Below are positions 21,361 through 33,800 of a stretch of 64,000 bases of DNA, in pieces. Position 1 is the stretch's first letter. Each line of letters opens with the position of its first letter. Source of the stretch: Roridomyces roridus (taxonomy: Eukaryota > Basidiomycota > Agaricomycetes > Agaricales > Mycenaceae); NCBI GenBank assembly GCA_029378245.1, contig JARKIF010000004.1, positions 2,232,001 to 2,296,000 of the forward strand. Direction: 5' to 3'. Below the pieces are notes generated by a model. It was not told the origin of the DNA, made no database searches, and saw only the letters and a list, made by a program, of their open reading frames with translations. The position numbers and the translations under genes are program-made.

Positions 21361-24300
21361 CTACATCAACTCAACATTTTCTGCAGGCCCACCCATTTCA
21401 TTAGTTGGTTCACCTTCCACAGGATTTTCAACCAGATCCGCTTGCCCTGAAGAAAATTTCCCTGTGGCCTGCACACTTGTAGGTTCATGATCACTGTGCG
21501 TTGAAACATTTGCTGCTGCAGTTTGGAGAACAATCTGTCTTTGGACTGTTTTCAACAATCTGTCAGAGGCAGTCCTATCGAAAGATGGACCCTCCTCTGG
21601 TTGATCTTCCGCTACCTGGTGGTACATTTCCACTGCTTGCTGGAGAAGAACAAGGCAAGAAATTTGGATCCCATCCAACTGAGGTGTTCTGTGATACATA
21701 GGATCCCAGACGTTGAACCAGAAAAGTTGTGATCCCCAGATTGATTCAGCAATTTTGAGCAAGTCGGGATCTGCGGAGAATCGATACTGGCTGAGATCAT
21801 TGATATGCGAAAGGATTGCTTCAAAGAGTGTGGTTTGTACCTCAGAGTCCACAATAGTCCAGAACTGGAATGGTGCAAGGTTCAGTAGGTAGAACACATC
21901 CAGGGAGACCCGGGCTGCTGAAGGGACAAATGCATCATTCAGGAAATCTGAGATGAAGAGAAGCTTCTTGTTTGTGAATTCACATCTGACTGAGTGAATT
22001 ACACTCCTGGTATCCACACCACTGGGTAAGAATAGTGGACAGCGGGGTCGTAAAAGTTTGTGCTGACAGAGTTCTTGAGCCTGTTCAAATGTTGCAGGTT
22101 TGGCATTTGAGGACAAATGAAATATTTCACCACCCAAGTGTTGAAACTGTTCACAAAGTAAAACAGCTCTAACTGTAGAATTCTGTGGGATCAATTCTGC
22201 GGGCTTGCCCTCAAGTATTGTATCAATAAAGCTGGCTGCCTTTGCACCAAATGTCAAGTAACTTGCGACTGCTGTTATGGCTTCGAATGTATCATCCTTG
22301 TAGCTCACGTCATCCAGTAGTGCCAAACTGAAAGATTTCGCTAATGCCTGCTTGTCACAGTTTGCAAGCAAGTGTGCTATGGCACCTCCATTCTTTCTGT
22401 TTGCCAGATATCTGTGAAAGTTGCGATGATCGTGTTGTTCAAGAAGATGAAACATTCCAAAAGCAATGCGGGCCATGGTATCCAGCTGATTTGGAGCATC
22501 TAGGTCAAACCCCAGGTGGCCAATGGATTCCGGAAATCCAAAGATCACATTAGTGAGCAGCTTCTTAGGTGGGCAGGGGTTAATTTCTGCTAGGATTCGA
22601 TCACAGGTAGTGGGCTCAAATATGGAATCATTATCTTGAGATGTGTCCATTCCCCTCTGAATGAATGTTCCTATGATAGCGATGATGTTTGCAGCCCAGT
22701 CATGCACATCCTGCAAATTGTTGACAATTTGTTGGACCTGCTCAAGATGAAGAGTAATCGTAGTTGAAAGGTCAACACCATTGGTTGTCAACTTCTTCAG
22801 CTCCGTAAAAGGGCCAAGACAATCAGTAGTTGGAGGGTCATAGAACATGCTAGGGGGTTGAACATAGAGTGATTCGTGCTTGATGATCAATTGCAGGAGT
22901 CTGGTGGCCTTTGGAAGCAGGTCATCCCAGCTATCCTGAGATAATTGGCTAAAGTCGGCAAGGAGTACACTGAATTTTTCTATTATGCAATGTGACCATT
23001 GTTGATTGTGGTAATCAATGACTAAAGTGACTGTTGGAAAATAGATGGGATCCCATCCACCGGGGGGTGATATGGTGAGGGGTATAGTGTCAAAATAGCA
23101 ATCCCATGCACAGGGCATCATGGACAATGCCCATAAAGCTTTGAGCCCTGCCACTTGCCTGCGTTTGGCAAGTGGATCATCATTCCGCATGCCTAAAGTG
23201 CCAGTCAAGAGATTCAAGATTCTGGCCACAAGTGGACTGGGTACACCAATATCTCCAAGTAGGGGCAAAAACATGTCATCATGTACACAGAGAAATCCTG
23301 TGGGCCCATGAATGATCTCAGGGATAGCCTCAACAAAAGGCAGTAGCTCCATATCATCTGTGAGGGATTCCAATGTCCATGCTATTGCATGCTGGTCCCG
23401 AGTTTTGGTATCTACAAGAGCAGACTGAACAACTGCTTCTGTCATTGTTGTGGTTTTTGCTGAGTTGACAATTTGAGTTTTGAATATCTTGATGAGGAAT
23501 TGTAGAATGGACCACAGTGGTGCCGATAATGGTGTGCGATAGGGACAGTCAAGATATATGACTGGCAACACTGTGAGGACCAGATAGAGAAGGAGGAAGA
23601 CCAGGAGTGTGCCACCCATCAGCCACATTATAATATGGTTGACTGGGAGCAGAAAGGCAACAAGGCCCGCAAAGAACAGGATGAGCGAGGCATGGAGCAG
23701 CAATGGGATGACATCCACAATGGTGTGCATTTGAAAATGCTTCAATCCAAAGTAGAGGAAGGACAGGACTCTTGCACGGCGTGTAGGTGAGGGGCGCAAC
23801 TCTGTTTTGTGAATGAATTCACGGGCCCATTGTTCCACAAGATTTGCGAGCAGGGCACATGTTAGGCTCAGAGCCAGACTGATAAACCAGAGAACATTGC
23901 ACACCAAGGACCCAGTTGTGGGACCTGCGGATGCTGTTGCAGATGGCACAAAAATAGTCCCATTTGCAAGGGCAGAAAGCTGCTGAGACACCTGTAGGAT
24001 AGCCTCCACTGTGAGGCTACCGGAATCTGGCTGTAGAGTCTTGTAACTCTCAATAAGAAAAGCTGTCAAGCTGGCAGAGAAGAGGCCGGACTAATTTCCA
24101 TAAATAAGCCAGTGAAAATTAAAAAGGCAAAGGAAACCCACAAAAATGAGCATTCCCTCCATATCTGCTTTCCAGCTTTCAACTAGAGCTGCATCATATC
24201 TTTCGGCCTCTCCAATGTATATTGACCAGATCTTTGCACAAGCTTCATCTTCAACATGATTATCCGTATCTGATATATAGTGAGGCCTTGATGCATGATT

Positions 24301-24411
24301 GTGAACCTTGCTTGGACTTACCCGGATCTGGCATTGTGGTCGTCTCGGCTGCTTGAGCATTTGCCTTGTTCCGAACAATTGAGCTACAGTGGTTGCCAGC
24401 CGAGACAGCAA
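21361..24411 (-). CDS. DUF6535 membrane protein, left copy (long frame intact)
   Basis: A basidiomycete-specific DUF6535 protein of unknown function. The main exon (24090-21361) encodes 900 residues, starting SGLFSASLTAFLIESYKTLQPDSG. TM segments follow: CNVLWFISLALSLTCALLANL; IPLLLHASLILFFAGLVAFLLPV; IIMWLMGGTLLVFLLLYLVLTVLP. A long soluble region rich in helices and Leu comes after. The upstream exon (24142 to 24334 or 24411) encodes IYIGEAERYDAALVESWKADMEGMLIF, the conserved DUF6535 entry. The intron is 24091-24141. The 5' end is damaged relative to the right arm. The first donor reads GC instead of GT, and one base is missing near 24380. Translation could still start at the ATG at 24334 (MPDPDTDN...) after splicing, or at 24411 by reading through. 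The conserved domain is thus kept. The hAT MITE sits directly after the stop. Confidence 0.75.
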
Positions 24412-24749
24412 TGAACCTGCTGTGCCACGTTAGTCTGATTGTGGGTGCGGCTCCGGCCTTTTCGAGGTGGCTGAACGGGTGGAAGACCCTTTTCCTGGTC
24501 GTGAGTCATGGTGGTGGTTAACAACAAGAAGCTAAGCGCTCATCAATCAAATGTATCAGCTATTTCAGGAGTCCGGGCGCTGACAGTCAGTTTGATGTCC
24601 GAATCTCATCCGAAGGTTCGCCCAAGGTTCGCCAATTTGTTCATGAACCACATTTTCACTGCAGCCATCATCTTGTTTCTCAACAGGACATGTCCCAATA
24701 TGTCCCAATTGATATTGAGGCCTTGAGGCAGCTTCGTCGCTGCCAGTGC

Positions 24750-26775
24750 TCACATTGCCTGCTGAAATTCGGACAATTCAAATTCCAGTTCACTTAGAGC
24801 CTCCACGAAAGGTTCAAGTGGTACATCAATTGCAAGTCAAGCAAGTCATGGAATACAAGCCAGAAGATTATACACCTGCAAAATGGTGGGCCTCTCCTCG
24901 GGCTGATGCGCCCAACACTGTTCCACGATCCTCCACATGGCGTCGTCGATGCTTCCGTCCGTAGGCCGAAGCGGACGGATATTACGGACCACATCTAACA
25001 AGACGACCATTTCCGCAGGCTGAGATGCCCAGGGAGGGGCGCCGGTGTAGACCTGGACGCAGAAGAGGTAATTTCATTCCATTGAAGAAGTTGGCAAGAC
25101 GCACCTCGAGCATGAGCATTCCAAAAGAATAAACATCGCTACTCGCAGTGGCTTTGGGACTGGGCCTATCAAACGCACTTGGCACCAGCCGTTCGGGCGC
25201 CATCCAACGAGAAGTTCCACCGCAAGTCGAAGATTTCGACGCTGCGGTAACACTCAATATGGTGACCGCGAGGCTGGATATCGATGTAGGGGATAGTACT
25301 AGTTTCCCGGATCTCAGGGCTTCCGTGCATCGTTTGCGAAGTAATGCATGAGCCGTGGGATCTTGCACTGCGTGCGAGGGCTGGACTGACTCCTGCTCCC
25401 GTTCGATGAAGGACAATCCCAAGTCGGCGATGAGAGCTTTGCCATCGTCGTCGATGAGAATGTTTCTCTGCACAGTTTAGAGCGGTGGAGTGGAGGGTTG
25501 GAAAGAGACTCACGCCTTTCAGATCACCATGAACAATGTTGTACTGAGATAGAAAATGCAGTCCGTCGGCCACCTGTTCCAACTCACGCACGTAGTGTCA
25601 GCCGTATATTGACGGAGAAATTAGAAATGACACACCAATTCCTTGCGAGGGACACTCGGGACCGCAGCGGTATAGTTCATAATATGGCCACGAGCGTGCC
25701 ACGGCGTGATAATGCAAATCTCGGACTTTTCGTGTACGATGCTCATGAACCGGAGAACGTTGGGATGCTGCGCCATTTCGAGGATGAGCGCTTCTTTAAT
25801 GAAGCGCTAGACACGAAAGCCGGTCATTTGCATCAAGATCGAGGCGAAAGACATGAATACGAACCTTCCTGACAAGATAGCCTGTTCGGAAATACAATCT
25901 GAAACTCTTGACTGCCACCTCCGTGTGGCCTAGTTTACCGCGATACACTTCGGATGAGGCGCCCGTGTCGATTGGCGCGTTATCCTCAATGAGAAGACGG
26001 TCCGAGGAGACGAAGGATTTAGGTAGCAGCATCGCCCGCTGACAGAGGTTGACAAGAAAGACAGCATCGTCCCGGAATAATCCCTGCTCGGTATTGTCTC
26101 GTAGAATCTGGGGATGCGTTCAGCCCGGAACCGTCTAGAATCAGGGCACCAAACGCACCGTAAGCAAGCCGTGGATGACATCGATACATATCTGAGCTTT
26201 GCTTTCGAATTCTTCCCGATCCATTTTCTGGGCCTTCAGTCTCCTTGAAAAGGATTTGGCGAACCGCACGACGCTGCATCTCCAAGCTTGGAGCCTATTT
26301 CAAATGAGTTCCTGGGCGTATATAGCAACGCAAGCACGAACTCGGATAGAGGCAAAAAATATTTCTTCCTCCGAGACGGGGAGAGCAAGGCACACATTCG
26401 TTTCAGTGCCAAATCATGGTGCTCGATCCACTGAATCTGCGACATGCGGCCGAGCTCCTTATAAGCATCGGCTGCATCCTTGACCACGGAAAAGATATGT
26501 CTGATAGGATATGAGCCACAAGGTGTGGATGACGGATCAATTGACTGGGATACACACTCGTCGCTGGGGCGTCCAGAGAAGGACTGCTTGGGGATCTCCG
26601 TGATAAGGGCTACCATCGATTGCAGGCGCTCCACGACCCGTGTCGAGAGTCCCTAGCGGAAGATAAACAGGAGGCCATGCACGGACTGGTAGCGACTCAC
26701 CAACCCAAATGGAAAGCCCCTATGCAGACGCTCGATATGCTGCATCTGAGCAAGCGCCCGGGCTTTATTCTCCAT
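24750..26775 (-). CDS. TKL-type protein kinase (basidiomycete expansion)
   Basis: A predicted Ser/Thr (tyrosine-kinase-like) protein kinase. From the start at 26775 (MENKARALAQMQHIERLHRG) a non-catalytic helical N-half of some 200 residues runs to about 26050. The kinase domain follows. The glycine loop is IDTGASSEVYRG, and AVKSF supplies the ATP-binding Lys. The catalytic loop is VHGDLKGRNIL, with HGD replacing HRD as in many mushroom TKL kinases. The metal-binding motif is DLGLSF. A long Ser-rich insert of about 60 residues precedes CGGTSRWMAPERL, then DVYSFGMLMLEV, WRIVEQCWAHQPEERPT. The last exon is very short (QAM and stop at 24750 by my reading), so the 3' end is uncertain. The Arg-to-Gly change in HRD makes activation-loop phosphorylation dependence less likely. 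Activity is still plausible because Lys, Asp and DLG are all present. Confidence 0.75.
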
Positions 26776-27662
26776 CTGTTAGATGAGTAGGGGCCGCGAT
26801 ATGAGGGGTAGGAGAAGACCCGGGGGGCGAGCGCAGCTCGGTGGGTCCACAGTACGGCAGACACGCCCCCAGGCTAGCGTCGGACCGAAGGGTTTAGCTT
26901 ATGCTAAAAACGGGACCAATGGGCCTGGAGATGGCCGGGCACAGCCGAAGAGCTGTGTGAAGCAGGCAAGAAGTCAAGGACCGCGGACAGCCGTCGAGAA
27001 GGCGCGGCCGATTTCCAGCAAGTGACAAGTAACCGTAGAGTTTACGAGGCCTGAAGTTCGCGAGTGTCAGACAGTGGACGAAATGAAGCCACAGAGAATC
27101 CTAGCTGCAGCACTCAGTGGGCATAGGCAGTAGGCCCAGGCGCACACCATGAAACTTGCATGAAACAGGTAAGAGTCAAAACTAGTTCTCACAGTGTCGG
27201 TCTGCAAATCAGAAAATGAGTAAATGCGCCCCGAAGAACGCGTGGTGTCAAAAGATGCATCTCCGAAGGGCCAAAAATTCATGTACACAGAGGAGTGCGT
27301 AGGAACGGGCTGATTCCACTCAATGCACGACCCCGCTCGAGGCAAGCCGACCGACACGCGACGACGAACGAGCTGGCAGCCAGACATCGCACTCGGAGCT
27401 AGCACAACGCGGCCGGCGAGCGAGAAGGCGGCGACGCCCCCCAGAGGAACGAAGGCACTGGAAAGGAAAACGACGCCAGGAAAGCAAAAGGCAACTTGGA
27501 TGCAGAGATGAGCCACGGCGGAAGAAACGATCGGGAGGATAGGATGGAGGTGTTGACGTCAAGTTGACGCCGAGCCGGACGAAATGTGGGCGACGACATG
27601 TGAGCAAGGACATCATGGAGGTCGGGAGCTGTGCCAGCGGCGGATCAAAATCTACACACTGC
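26776..27662. other. Intergenic region, no supported gene
   Basis: GC-rich DNA with several open frames on both strands, none with a recognisable motif or credible splice pattern. At 27551-27566 sits the 16-base string TGTTGACGTCAAGTTG, centred on a TGACGTCA palindrome (CRE/ATF-like). The same 16 bases occur at 10019-10034 beside the stray GST exon. Confidence 0.4.
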
Positions 27663-28823
27663 TCAAACATCAAACGCAGCACTCTGCCAGCCAGGGATAC
27701 ACCTCTCCAGCACCGCCCTTGGCCCATGTTTCTCACCATCAATCACCTGCGGCTCTTCTCCCATCGCAAGCCTCTTCTCTCCCTCCTCATACTCCCGCTG
27801 CACAATAAAGACCCCCGTGCCCGTCGCCCACAACCCCAACTTGTGCTCCCTTAACATCCTCCCCGCCTCGCTGACAAAAGCCGCCGCAATAGCTGCACCG
27901 GTGCCCATCCCGGGGTACGACTCCTCCTGGAAAGAATCCGCCCGGCGAGCACGACGGGCGTATCGGAACACGTCGGCTAGCCACGCCTTCAAAAGCTCCC
28001 TCTGAGGGTGTAGGGCGCTGATGAGGCGCTGCGCAGCTTCCTCCACACGCTCGACACTGCTTTGCGGGTGTGCGACGCAATTTAGGAGAGTTCTGAGTGC
28101 GGAGAGTGCGCCGAGGACGTGCTGGTCATCCGTTGCGATGAGGGTTTCGAGCGTAAGGGGAACATTGGGAGGGCTGTCGAGTGCCTCAACGAGCCATTTG
28201 TGGGAGGAGGAGAGGAGGGTAGACAGCGCAGCGTGGTAGGCGGGATTCTTTTGAGCTGTTACACAAGCCTGGACTAAGGATGAGTTTCGGTATCGACTGA
28301 GCGGGAGGCACTCACTTTGCAATACGTGTCGTAGATGGTCCGCGGCGTCTGATTCCCGGCGACATTGAGACGAGCTAGTTCGGAAGGAAGGTCTGTCGTG
28401 TCGGAGAACATTCTCTGCCCAAGGAACTGCAAGATCATGTGTATAGCAGCGGCGTCGGCATTGGATGCAGTCGTGAGGTGCCAGAGAGCTTGCTGCAGTA
28501 TATTGTCGCCTAAGCTCAATTAAGAGGTATGAAAGACGAGCCACGGAACCGGACTCACTGTTCTGGCTCAAATTGAGTTGCTGGTAAGCATTGAGGAGAT
28601 TGACGATGTCGTCCGCCAAAATGCGGCCCTGGACGCTAAGTTTGGCCTCCCTGCAATCAGATGTATTTGCAGCAAAGCCCTTGAACAACGCAAAGAAGGC
28701 GTCAATCTGTTGGGTCGAAGGGAGCTTTCCCGAATCAAGGGCAGCAGTAAGACTGGATAGGCGTTCCATTGGTGAGGGTCCCCGAGTTCTGGCATCGGTA
28801 TTAAACCAAGGGAGAGGGTTCAT
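27663..28823 (-). CDS. Conserved-looking helical protein, family not recognised
   Basis: Start at 28823 (MNPLPWFNTDARTRG...). Three exons: one ends NAYQQLNLSQN; the second is GDNILQQALWHLTTASNADAAAIHMILQFLGQRMF...YDTYCK; the third begins VQACVTAQKNPAYHAALSTLL and ends CIPGWQSAAFDV. A continuous frame also reads through both introns, but spliced reading gives better helical sequence and standard sites. The protein is about 345 residues, mostly amphipathic helix, without signal peptide or TM. The LDSGKLPSTQQIDAFF start vaguely recalls fungal HAM1-N (former DUF5923) proteins. I could not confirm that, so no function is assigned. It is divergent from the MYND gene, with about 150 bp between starts, so the two may share a promoter. 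Confidence 0.65.
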   Translation of the reverse strand: MNPLPWFNTDARTRGPSPMERLSSLTAALDSGKLPSTQQIDAFFALFKGFAANTSDCREAKLSVQGRILADDIVNLLNAYQQLNLSQNSESGSVARLSYLLIELRRQYTAASSLAPHDCIQCRRRCYTHDLAVPWAENVLRHDRPSFRTSSSQCRRESDAADHLRHVLQSECLPLSRYRNSSLVQACVTAQKNPAYHAALSTLLSSSHKWLVEALDSPPNVPLTLETLIATDDQHVLGALSALRTLLNCVAHPQSSVERVEEAAQRLISALHPQRELLKAWLADVFRYARRARRADSFQEESYPGMGTGAAIAAAFVSEAGRMLREHKLGLWATGTGVFIVQREYEEGEKRLAMGEEPQVIDGEKHGPRAVLERCIPGWQSAAFDV

Positions 28824-28972
28824 GACGTCTGCATGAGCGCATTGCGCGCCGGGAGTCTCCCACCGAGTCGATAGGCAAGCGTTGGGACCGGAGGCATGAG
28901 AAAACAAAAGAAAGACAAGATCAGGTGGCTGTGTGATGTCGCGGAACAAAGAGCCACTTTCAGTCGACCACC

Positions 28973-30660
28973 ATGGCGTTCCTTGCGCCACCCATCCAAT
29001 TGGCATCTGCCAACCCGAAAAAGTGGGACGAAGAGTGGGAAAAGACGCTTGCTACAGCGTCCTCCCATCCCAGTTTTTCCCCAAGCGCGGTCCGCCGTGG
29101 AGCGCCACCCTCGTTGGAAGCCCTGCAGGTCTACCAATGGTCAACCGGCTTTGACGGTAAACATGCCGGCGCCAAGGACGACGGAATTCTCCAGCAAAAA
29201 GAGCTCCGGCGGGGTCTCGGCCTTGTTCAGGCCGACATCGTTGTGAATGCCCTCAGCGAATGGGACCGTTTCGAAGCCGGTTGGACGACCGCGACTCCAG
29301 CAGCACGAGGCGATTGTGTCCTTGCCGCGCTCTCCGCTACCTGCTCCTCTGCGCTCAATCTCAACGGGGCAAGGTTCATGTGCGCCAAAGAACTCAAGGT
29401 CGAATCGCACCGGAACGATGCTGCGTTGCTCTTGAAGCTCGTCAAAGAGATTACCGACTCTGCGTCTCACGAGGAGCCCGTTTACATCTCGCATCCCGTC
29501 TGGGACGCCATCGCTGCCAATCAGCGAACCTCCAGGACCGTCTCGGAGAACGAGAAGCTCGCACTGGCCATCCTCCTCGTCACACGGAACAAGTTGATAG
29601 GTGAGTTTCTTTTATCCTTGTCCCACCATTCTTAGCATGTTCTGCAGCTCATGTCCTCGAATATGTCGTCCGTTCCGTCCTCGGATTGCCGAAACCCGAA
29701 ATCGTCGTCAACAAACACTACACCAACAAGAAGAGCGATCTTCGGAATAGTCAACCCACCGAACTCACCCCGCAGCTCACCGCTGAGCTTGGTAAGGCTG
29801 GAGCGAAACAATACCTCCGCGCCGAACGCGAGGCGCTCAAGGGGTTATACTCACAGTGGAAACAGAATTGCCAGACGTGCAAGAAACCCAACGAAACCGA
29901 GGCGAGATATTCCCGTTGTAAACGGTGTTGGGATACCATGCAACGGGAAGTGCTCTACTGCTCGCCGTGAGTGCTCGTTCGTTGTCCGAGTATTCCACTC
30001 ACATCGATTCCCAGCGCTTGTCAAAAGATAGATTGGAAGGGCGGGCACAAAGCGATCTGCGGTCAGGCGCTCAAATTCAAGCCGGACTCGGAATCGAAAC
30101 CGCCCGCCCCCGACACTCCATCGCTCATCGGCCTCGCGGTTACAGGTTACCAGCGCTCGCCTGCACTCCTCACCCAAATCAAGCACATCAACGCCTCGCC
30201 GGGATACGACTACTTCATCTGGGCCAACAGCGTCCCGATCTACTTTATCTTTCCCCACCCACCCGTGCGGGCTGCCTGGCGCGCAGCCCGCGAGAAGGCG
30301 TTCACCACAGGCGATCACGATACCGTTGCGGCCATGTTCCAGTTCCTCATCGTCAGTGCGCAGCAATCGGCTGCGCCGTCGCTTGGTGCGACCGACGACG
30401 TGATACTCAGGCAGATGATGGCCGAATACAAGTTTTGGGACCTGGAGCGGACGGTGGATGAGACGAAGGCTAAGACGTTCAATGATTCGATGCAGCGACC
30501 GTGCGTGAATTGTGCATATGGTTTTCCTGGCGGGGGTTGATGAAACATCTTTAGACCTCTCCTCAGTGCTGCGGGCTTTTCAATGCGGCAATGCCAGGAA
30601 TATTCGGAGGACATTCGGGTGAATGGGTTCGTCAATGTCGGGATTTTCACTCCGTCGTAA
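28973..30660 (+). CDS. MYND-type zinc finger protein
   Basis: Start at 28973 (MAFLAPPIQLASANPKKWDEEW). Four exons: 28973 to about 29600; AHVLEYVVRSVLGLPKPE...YCSP; ACQKIDWKGGHKAICGQ... to NDSMQRP; and PLLSAAGFSMRQCQEY... ending NVGIFTPS and stop at 30658. The finger CQTCKK...YSRCKRCWD...LYCSPACQKIDWKGGHKAIC has the C-x2-C, C-x2-C, C-x3-C, H-x3-C plan of MYND domains, which bind proline-rich peptides in partner proteins. It lies mid-protein (about residues 300-350) between two helical regions of unknown role. A dead fragment of a paralogue is at 18840-18990. It ends only 118 bp before the right arm of the inverted duplication. Confidence 0.82.
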
Positions 30661-30872
30661 GTAAGTAGATAGAATTGCTATTTTTCATGTATACCCTTCC
30701 TCGGATAGCGCTCTTCCTATTTGCCGTGAAGCCTGAAGGCCTATTGTTCAGCGCATACATCGGACTAATCAGTCCAAATTCGGACATCAAACTGACTGTC
30801 AGCGCCCGGACTCCTGAAATAGCTGATACATTTGATTGATGAGCGCTTAGCTTCTTGTTCTTAACCACCACC

Positions 30873-33800
30873 ATGACTCACGACCAGGAAAAGGGTCTTC
30901 CACCTTTTCAGCCACCTGGGAAAGGTCGGAGCTGCATGCACAATTACTACGCCTATACAGGCTATACTAATGTTGCCGGCAGCTTCATTGTTCACTCGCC
31001 TGGCGACCACTGTAGCTCGATTGTTGGAAACCAAGACAAAAGCTCAAGCATCCGAGACAACCACAATCCCAGATCCTGGTAAGTCCGGGCAAGGTTCAAA
31101 ATCATGCATCAAGGCCTCACTACATATCAGATACCGATAATCATGTTGAAGATGAAGCTTGTGCAAAGATCTGGTCAATATACATCGGAGAGGCCGACAG
31201 ATATGATGCAGCTCTGGTTGAAAGCTGGAAAGCAGATATGGAGGGAATGCTCATTTTTGTGAGTTTCCCTTTGCCTTAGATTTCACTCATTTATCTCTGG
31301 AAACTAGTCTGGCCTCTTCTCTGCCAGCTTGACAGCTTTTCTTATTGAGAGTTACAAGACTCTACAGCCGGGTTCTGGCAGCCTCACAGTGGAGGCCATC
31401 CTACAGGTGTCTCAGCAGCTTTCTGCCTTTGCAAATGGCACCATTTTTGTGCTGCCTGCCACAGCATTCACAGGTCCCACAACTGGGTCGTTGGTGTGCA
31501 ATGTTCTCTGGTTTATCAGCCTTGCTCTGAGCCTAACCTGTGCTCTGCTCGCAACTCTTGTGGAACAATAGGCCCGTGAATTCATTCACAAAACAGAGTT
31601 GCGCCCCTCACCCACCCGCCGCGCAAGAGTCCTGTCCTTCCTCTACTTTGGATTGAAGCATTTTCAGATGCACACCATTGTGGATGTCATCCCATTGCTG
31701 CTCCATGCTTCACTGATTCTATTCTTTGCGGGCCTTGTTGCTTTTCTGCTCCCAGTCAACCATATTATAATGTGGCTGATGGGTGGCACACTCCTGGTCT
31801 TCCTCCTTCTCTATCTGGTCCTCACAGTGTTGCCAGTCATATATCTTGACTGTCCCTATCGCACACCATTATCGGCACCACTGTGGTCCATTCTACAATT
31901 CCTCATCAAGATATTCAAAACTCAAATTGTCAACTCAGCAAAACCTACTACAATGACAGAAGCAGTTGTTCAGTCTGCTCTTGTAGATACCAAAACTCGG
32001 GACCAGCATGCAATAGCTTGGACATTGGAATCCCTCACAGATGATGTGGAGCTACTGCCCTTTGTTGAGGCTATCCCTGAGATCATTCGTGGGCCCACAG
32101 GATTTCTCCGTGTACATGATGACATGTTTTTGCCTCTACTTGGAGATATTGGCACACCCAGTCCACTTGTGGCCAGAATCTTGAATCTCTTGACTGGCAC
32201 TTTAGGCATGCGGAATGATGATCCACTTGCTAAGCGCAGGCGAGTGGCAGGGCTCAAAGCTTTATGGGCATTGTCCATGATGCCTTGTGCATGGGATTGC
32301 TATTTTGACACAATACTGGTCACAACATCGCCCCCTGGTGTATGGGATCGCATCTATTTTCCAACAGTCAAGTTAGCCATTGATTACCAGAACCAACAAT
32401 GGTCTCATTGTATACTTGAAAAGTTCAGTGTACTCCTTGCTGACCTTGGGCAATTATCTCAGGACCACTGGGATGACCTGCTTCCAAAGGCCATCAGACT
32501 CCTGCAATTAATCATCAAACATGAATCACTCTATGTTCAACCCCCTAGCATGTTCTATGACCCTCCAACTACTGATTGTCTTGCCCCTTTTACGGAGCTG
32601 AAGAAGTTGACAACCAATAGTGTTGACCTTTCAACTACGATTACTCTTCATCTTGAGCAGCTTCAACAAATTGTCAAGGATTTGCAGGATGTGCATGACT
32701 GGGCTGCAAACATCATCACTATCATAGGAACATTCATTCAGAGGGGAGTTGAGACATATCAAGATAATGATTCCATATTTGAGCCCACTACTTGTGATCA
32801 AATCCTAGCAGAAATTAACCTGTGCCCACCTAAGAAGTTGCTCACTAATGTGATCTTGGGATTTCCGGAATCCATTGGCCACCTGGGGTTTGACCTAGAT
32901 GCTCGGGCTCCAAATCAGCTGGATACCATGGCCCACATTGCTTTTGGAATGTTTCATCTTCTTGAACAACACGATCATCACATCTTTCACAGATATCTCG
33001 CAAACAGAAAGAATGGAGGTGCCATAGCACACTTGCTTGCAAACTGTGACAAGCAGGCATTAGCAAAATCTTTTGGTTTGACGCTCCTGGATGAAGAGAG
33101 TCAACATTTTGATAGAGCTGGCCTTATATTTGAAGCCATCACAGCAGTTGCCAGTCACTTGACATTTGCTGGAGAGGCAGCCAACTTCATTGATACCATA
33201 CTTGAGGGCAAACCTGTTGGACTGATCCCGCAGAACTCCACAGTTCGAGCTGTCATAGTTTATGAGCAGTTTCAAAAATTAAGTGCCGAAACATTCAATT
33301 TATACGCAAATATAGAGGTTGCAACATTTGAACGTGCTCAAGAACTGTGTCAGCATGAGCTGCTACGCCCTCGTTGTCCACTATTCTTACCCAGTGGTGT
33401 GGATATCCAAAGGGTAATTCAGTCAGTTAGGGTTGAACTTGTCAACCAGAAGCTTCTCTTCATTTCAGACTTTATGAATGATGCATTCGTCCCCTCCGTA
33501 GCCCGTGTCTCCCTACCTGTTTTCTATTTACTAAATAGTCCTGTCTCCTGGCACAACGTGGACCTGGAGATACAAACGACACTCTTCAAAGCCATCCTTT
33601 TGCATATCAAAAATCTTGCCCGTTATCAATTCTCAGCAGACCGTGACTTGCTCAAAGTTGCCGAATCAGTGTGGTGTTCCGACCTCTTTTGGACAGACAC
33701 CTGGGATGATATGTCTCGTAGGAGACTCGAGTTGGTTGGAATTGAAATTCCGTGCCTTTTACTTCTCCAGCAATCATTAGAAATATATCTCAATGCAGCT

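Larger units (their letters stand above)
20167..24604 (-). repeat. Left arm of a 4.4-kb inverted duplication
   Basis: This segment is the reverse-complement homologue of 30778-35264. Shared from end to end: the DUF6535 gene with its 5' exons, the flank between gene and transporter, and the transporter TATA box and first 16 codons. The boundaries can be seen. On the transporter side homology stops after CCGGATAC. On the other side it stops after GATGTCCGAAT. Because the right arm is contiguous with the complete transporter gene while this arm ends inside codon 17, this arm is the derived copy. No target-site duplication is visible at the arm ends, which argues against simple transposition of the whole arm. 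Confidence 0.88.

Noticed and set aside
27663..29006. A single 447-codon gene
   Set aside because: It reads through two standard introns and extends upstream into the divergent MYND gene start. The spliced model starting at 28823 is preferred.
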